Shown here: positions 12,158 through 14,381 of the stretch, in pieces | How positions within the stretch are numbered: the first letter of the stretch is position 1 | Layout of the letters: each line of letters opens with the position of its first letter | DNA from: Pelagibacteraceae bacterium BACL5 MAG-120820-bin39 | GTDB taxonomy: Bacteria; Pseudomonadota; Alphaproteobacteria; Pelagibacterales; Pelagibacteraceae | NCBI GenBank assembly: GCA_001438335.1 | Contig: LIBV01000015.1 | Coordinates: forward strand, 1-14,381 | Direction of reading: 5' to 3' | DNA length: 14,381 nt | Translations under genes and position numbers: made by a program | Notes under the pieces: generated by a model | Told to the model about the DNA's origin: nothing | The model's input: the letters and a program-made list of their open reading frames with translations, nothing else | Database searches by the model: none

Positions 12158-13389
12158 TAAATTTTTCCTAATCTTTCTTTTAAAATATCCCTATCTTTTT
12201 TTGCATCTCCACAGGAATTGACAATGATGATTGTATCCTCACTTAATTTTGGAGCAATTTTTATAGCCTCTGCAAAAGCGTGACTAGGCTCTAAACTTGG
12301 ATTGAGTTTCTCAAATTTTTTAACCATTTGATAAGCATTAAGGGCATCTTCATCTGTTGCATAAGTGTATCTTGCTCTTTTAGTATCTTTTAAATAACAA
12401 TGGATAGGGCTTACCCCTGGATAATCTAAACCAGCACTTATTGATTCGGTGTCACTAATTTGTCCTTCTGAATTTTGACAAACATAAGAAGCAGCACCAT
12501 GCAAGATACCAATTTTAGCATTTTTGCTTAAAGGAGCGGCATGAAGTTTAGAGTTTTTTGGCCCACCGGCTTCAACACCAATGAGTTCAATTTGTTTTTT
12601 ATCATAATCAATAAATTCACTCCAAAAACCATAGGCGGAGCTTCCACCACCCACACAATTAATTAGCTTTATTTTATTTGGTATTTTTTTAAATTGTGAT
12701 TTTAGTTGAACTTTAAGTTCTCTAGAAATTTGTGCAGTACTCCATCCACAAATTTTAACAAAAATATTTGGACCAACTGTTGAACCTACACACATATGAG
12801 TATTGTCACAATTGGATACCCAGTATCTCATACATTCACTTACTGCATCAACCAAAGTTTGACTTCCAGAATAAACTGGTACTATTTCAGCACCATTTTT
12901 TCTCATAGCATCACAATTAGGTTTTTGTCTTTTAATATCTTTTGCCCCCATAAAAATTTTACATTTAAGACCAAATTTTTTAGCAGCCATACTTAACATT
13001 TTACCTGCATAGCCAGCACCCGTATCACCTACGATATATTTTTTGCCCATTGATTTACAAATTAGAGCATGAACTGTGGCATTGTATATTTTATGTGCAC
13101 CACCATTAGCCTCAGAGACTACTTTTGCCCAAATTTGAGCACCACCTAGATGATTGGTTAAATTTTCTAATTTTACAAATGAGGTTGGAGAACCAATGTA
13201 GTTTTTAAAATAAAAGTCTCTTTTTTTAATAAATTTTTTATCTTTTCTTAGTTTTTGAAATTGAACTGTTAAGTCGTCTATAGGTTTTTTAAGTGTTTCT
13301 GGAATAAAACTGCCACCAAATTTACCACCCCAAAAACCATATTTATCATGTTGATCAATTAGAGGAATACCTTTTTTAAGCTGCATCAT
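12157..13389 (-). CDS. trpB: Tryptophan synthase beta chain, strongly divergent active site
   Basis: TrpB is the PLP enzyme that joins indole and L-serine to form tryptophan. Length (410) and block order match TrpB1: YGFWGGKFGGSFIPETL (17-33), NGGAHK with the PLP lysine Lys100, phosphate loop CVGGGSSA (245-252), HGAASYVCQ, and SISAGLDYPGVSP (316-328). Several otherwise near-invariant residues are changed. KREDLxH before the PLP Lys reads KVVSEAN. Catalytic Glu109 of ETGAGQHG is Asp122 in DTGAGYAG, with Gln114 and His115 replaced by Tyr and Ala. GPHPYP reads GPNIFV. Lys167 is Val180. NLSGRGDKD reads NSCGDAKKD, so Ser377 is Cys393. Eleven cysteines are present. Position between trpF and trpA argues for tryptophan synthesis, but the chemistry may be altered. 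ATG 13389 or 13386 could be the start; it overlaps trpF. Confidence 0.88.
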   Translation of the reverse strand: MMQLKKGIPLIDQHDKYGFWGGKFGGSFIPETLKKPIDDLTVQFQKLRKDKKFIKKRDFYFKNYIGSPTSFVKLENLTNHLGGAQIWAKVVSEANGGAHKIYNATVHALICKSMGKKYIVGDTGAGYAGKMLSMAAKKFGLKCKIFMGAKDIKRQKPNCDAMRKNGAEIVPVYSGSQTLVDAVSECMRYWVSNCDNTHMCVGSTVGPNIFVKICGWSTAQISRELKVQLKSQFKKIPNKIKLINCVGGGSSAYGFWSEFIDYDKKQIELIGVEAGGPKNSKLHAAPLSKNAKIGILHGAASYVCQNSEGQISDTESISAGLDYPGVSPIHCYLKDTKRARYTYATDEDALNAYQMVKKFEKLNPSLEPSHAFAEAIKIAPKLSEDTIIIVNSCGDAKKDRDILKERLGKI

Positions 13390-13999
13390 TTAATTTTTTA
13401 ATTTTTTTTAAGAAGATTTCTATTTTGGAAATATCTTTTAATCCAGAAGTTTCTAGGCCTCCAGATATATCAATAATATCTGCTATTTTTTTATAATTTT
13501 CAAGTTTATCATCTATTTGAATATTTCCAGCTAGCATGATTTCTTTATTAATTTTTTTATTTTCAATTAATTTATGGTCAAATGACATGCTTTTTTCATA
13601 CCCTTTACTATCAAATAAAAAAATATCAGTGACATCATTATAATTTTGATAATTTTCAAAGTCTTTTTTACTCTCAACAGTTAAAGCAGTAATAACTTTT
13701 TTATTATAATTATTTTTAATTTTTTTTACTTCTTCAGGACTGCAATCATAAAGTTGATAATAATCAAAAGGTAAATCTTTTATTTCTTCAAGAATTTTAG
13801 TGTTAGGCTTCACTAACACTGCCACATAATATGATTTTTTTTTATCAATTTTGAGCAAATCTTTAAGAGCTTTTAATTCTACAAATCTTTTTGATTTTGG
13901 ATAATTTACAATAAAACCAATATAAGTGGGTGGAAAGGGATGATTTGTTAAATATTGAAGAGTTTTAATATCTGAAATTCCACAAATCTTTAATTTCAT
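13376..13999 (-). CDS. trpF: Phosphoribosylanthranilate isomerase
   Basis: TrpF converts phosphoribosylanthranilate to CdRP by an Amadori rearrangement, the third step from chorismate to tryptophan. The 207-residue product has normal length for this TIM barrel. The catalytic cysteine is Cys6 in KLKICGIS at the N-terminus and the catalytic aspartate lies in DIFLFDSKG (about residues 124-132). LAGNIQ and the phosphate-binding DISGGLETSGLKD near the C-terminus match the family (usually DxxSGVE). ATG 13999 directly follows the pyrF stop (TAGATG), so translation is probably coupled, and the end overlaps trpB by 14 nt. trpC, trpD and trpE are not in the window. Sequence conservation outside the motifs is low, as is common for TrpF. 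Confidence 0.93.
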   Translation of the reverse strand: MKLKICGISDIKTLQYLTNHPFPPTYIGFIVNYPKSKRFVELKALKDLLKIDKKKSYYVAVLVKPNTKILEEIKDLPFDYYQLYDCSPEEVKKIKNNYNKKVITALTVESKKDFENYQNYNDVTDIFLFDSKGYEKSMSFDHKLIENKKINKEIMLAGNIQIDDKLENYKKIADIIDISGGLETSGLKDISKIEIFLKKIKKLNDAA

Positions 14000-14381
14000 C
14001 TAATTCAGTGATGAAATAATTTTTTTTATATTTTCTTTAGGATTGCCTTTAGTTATTGGTCTTCCGATTATTAAACAATCACTGCCTGCATCTATTGCTT
14101 GTTTAGCATTCATAGTTCTTTTTTGATCATCATCCCCAGCTTCTTGTCTTATCCCAGGTGTAAAACATTTTAAATTAGGTGCAATTTCTTTGATCATTTT
14201 GATTTCTAAAGGGCTACATATAACACCATGAAGTTTTGCTTCATCGGCAATTTTAATTAATCTTAAAACCTGATCTTTTACTTGATCTTTAAATCCTAAA
14301 CTTAGTAAATCCTCATCATTAAAACTAGTTAAAACAGATACACCTAATAATTTTAAATTAATATCTTGAGCAACTTTATTT
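14000..14381 (-). CDS. pyrF: Orotidine 5'-phosphate decarboxylase, N-terminal part outside the window
   Basis: PyrF decarboxylates OMP to UMP, the last step of pyrimidine synthesis. The reading frame is open to the window edge, so only about 126 C-terminal residues of some 230 are seen; the ATG at 14197 is internal. Visible family blocks are LLGVSVLTSFNDEDL, HGVICSPLEI, CFTPGIRQEAGDDDQKRT and LIIGRPITKGNP. The last two hold the phosphate-binding loop and the conserved Gly-Arg pair of the OMPDC barrel. The TAG stop abuts the trpF ATG with no gap, making pyrF the most upstream gene visible of the pyrF-trpFBA-accD-folC unit. Confidence 0.95.
   Translation of the reverse strand, partial: NKVAQDINLKLLGVSVLTSFNDEDLLSLGFKDQVKDQVLRLIKIADEAKLHGVICSPLEIKMIKEIAPNLKCFTPGIRQEAGDDDQKRTMNAKQAIDAGSDCLIIGRPITKGNPKENIKKIISSLN

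Noticed and set aside
12796..12996. Plus-strand open frame inside trpB
   Set aside because: It is antisense to conserved TrpB sequence including the GSQTLVDA and MGAKDI regions.
1..14381. CRISPR arrays, insertion sequences, phage genes or attachment sites
   Set aside because: No regularly spaced direct repeats, transposase or integrase motifs, or tRNA-flanking duplications were seen; the content is all housekeeping.

Overview
The window looks like a streamlined, strongly A+T-rich alphaproteobacterial chromosome of the SAR11/Pelagibacter type. The clues are dense packing with 0-5 nt gaps and many gene overlaps, the conserved alphaproteobacterial order trpF-trpB-trpA-accD-folC followed by a thioredoxin gene, a short-form HisG with a HisZ partner, and a tRNA-His without an encoded G-1 beside the divergent HisRS that goes with it. 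No phage, IS or CRISPR signal is visible, so this is core genome. The exact lineage cannot be fixed from sequence alone.

Left part, plus strand (1-5217): the 3' end of hisD (cut by the window edge), infA with a TTG start, tRNA-Phe only 5 nt after infA, a cold-shock gene closed by a strong terminator, a 178-nt spacer that may encode a small RNA, then tRNA-His, hisS, hisZ and hisG almost without gaps. The theme is histidine: synthesis (hisD, hisZG), charging (hisS) and the tRNA itself.

Middle part, plus strand (5218-9209): a structured 315-nt spacer, then rmuC, a RecB/MGME1-type PD-(D/E)XK nuclease gene and sbcB (exonuclease I). This is a compact set of DNA-end-processing genes. A thioredoxin gene follows.

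Right part, minus strand (9206-14381, transcribed right to left): pyrF (5' end cut by the window), trpF, trpB, trpA, accD and folC form one run of abutting or overlapping genes covering the last steps of tryptophan synthesis plus pyrimidine, malonyl-CoA and folate enzymes. It meets thioredoxin tail to tail, and the two stop codons overlap.

Main points of interest: TrpB keeps the PLP lysine but has lost several near-invariant active-site and allosteric residues. TrpA and TrpB have lost both partners of a known inter-subunit salt bridge. FolC has an altered P-loop. RmuC has His where the nuclease-motif Lys is expected. tRNA-Phe has unusual elbow bases. Two spacers may hold structured RNAs. Family comparisons were made from memory of conserved motifs, without alignments or searches.
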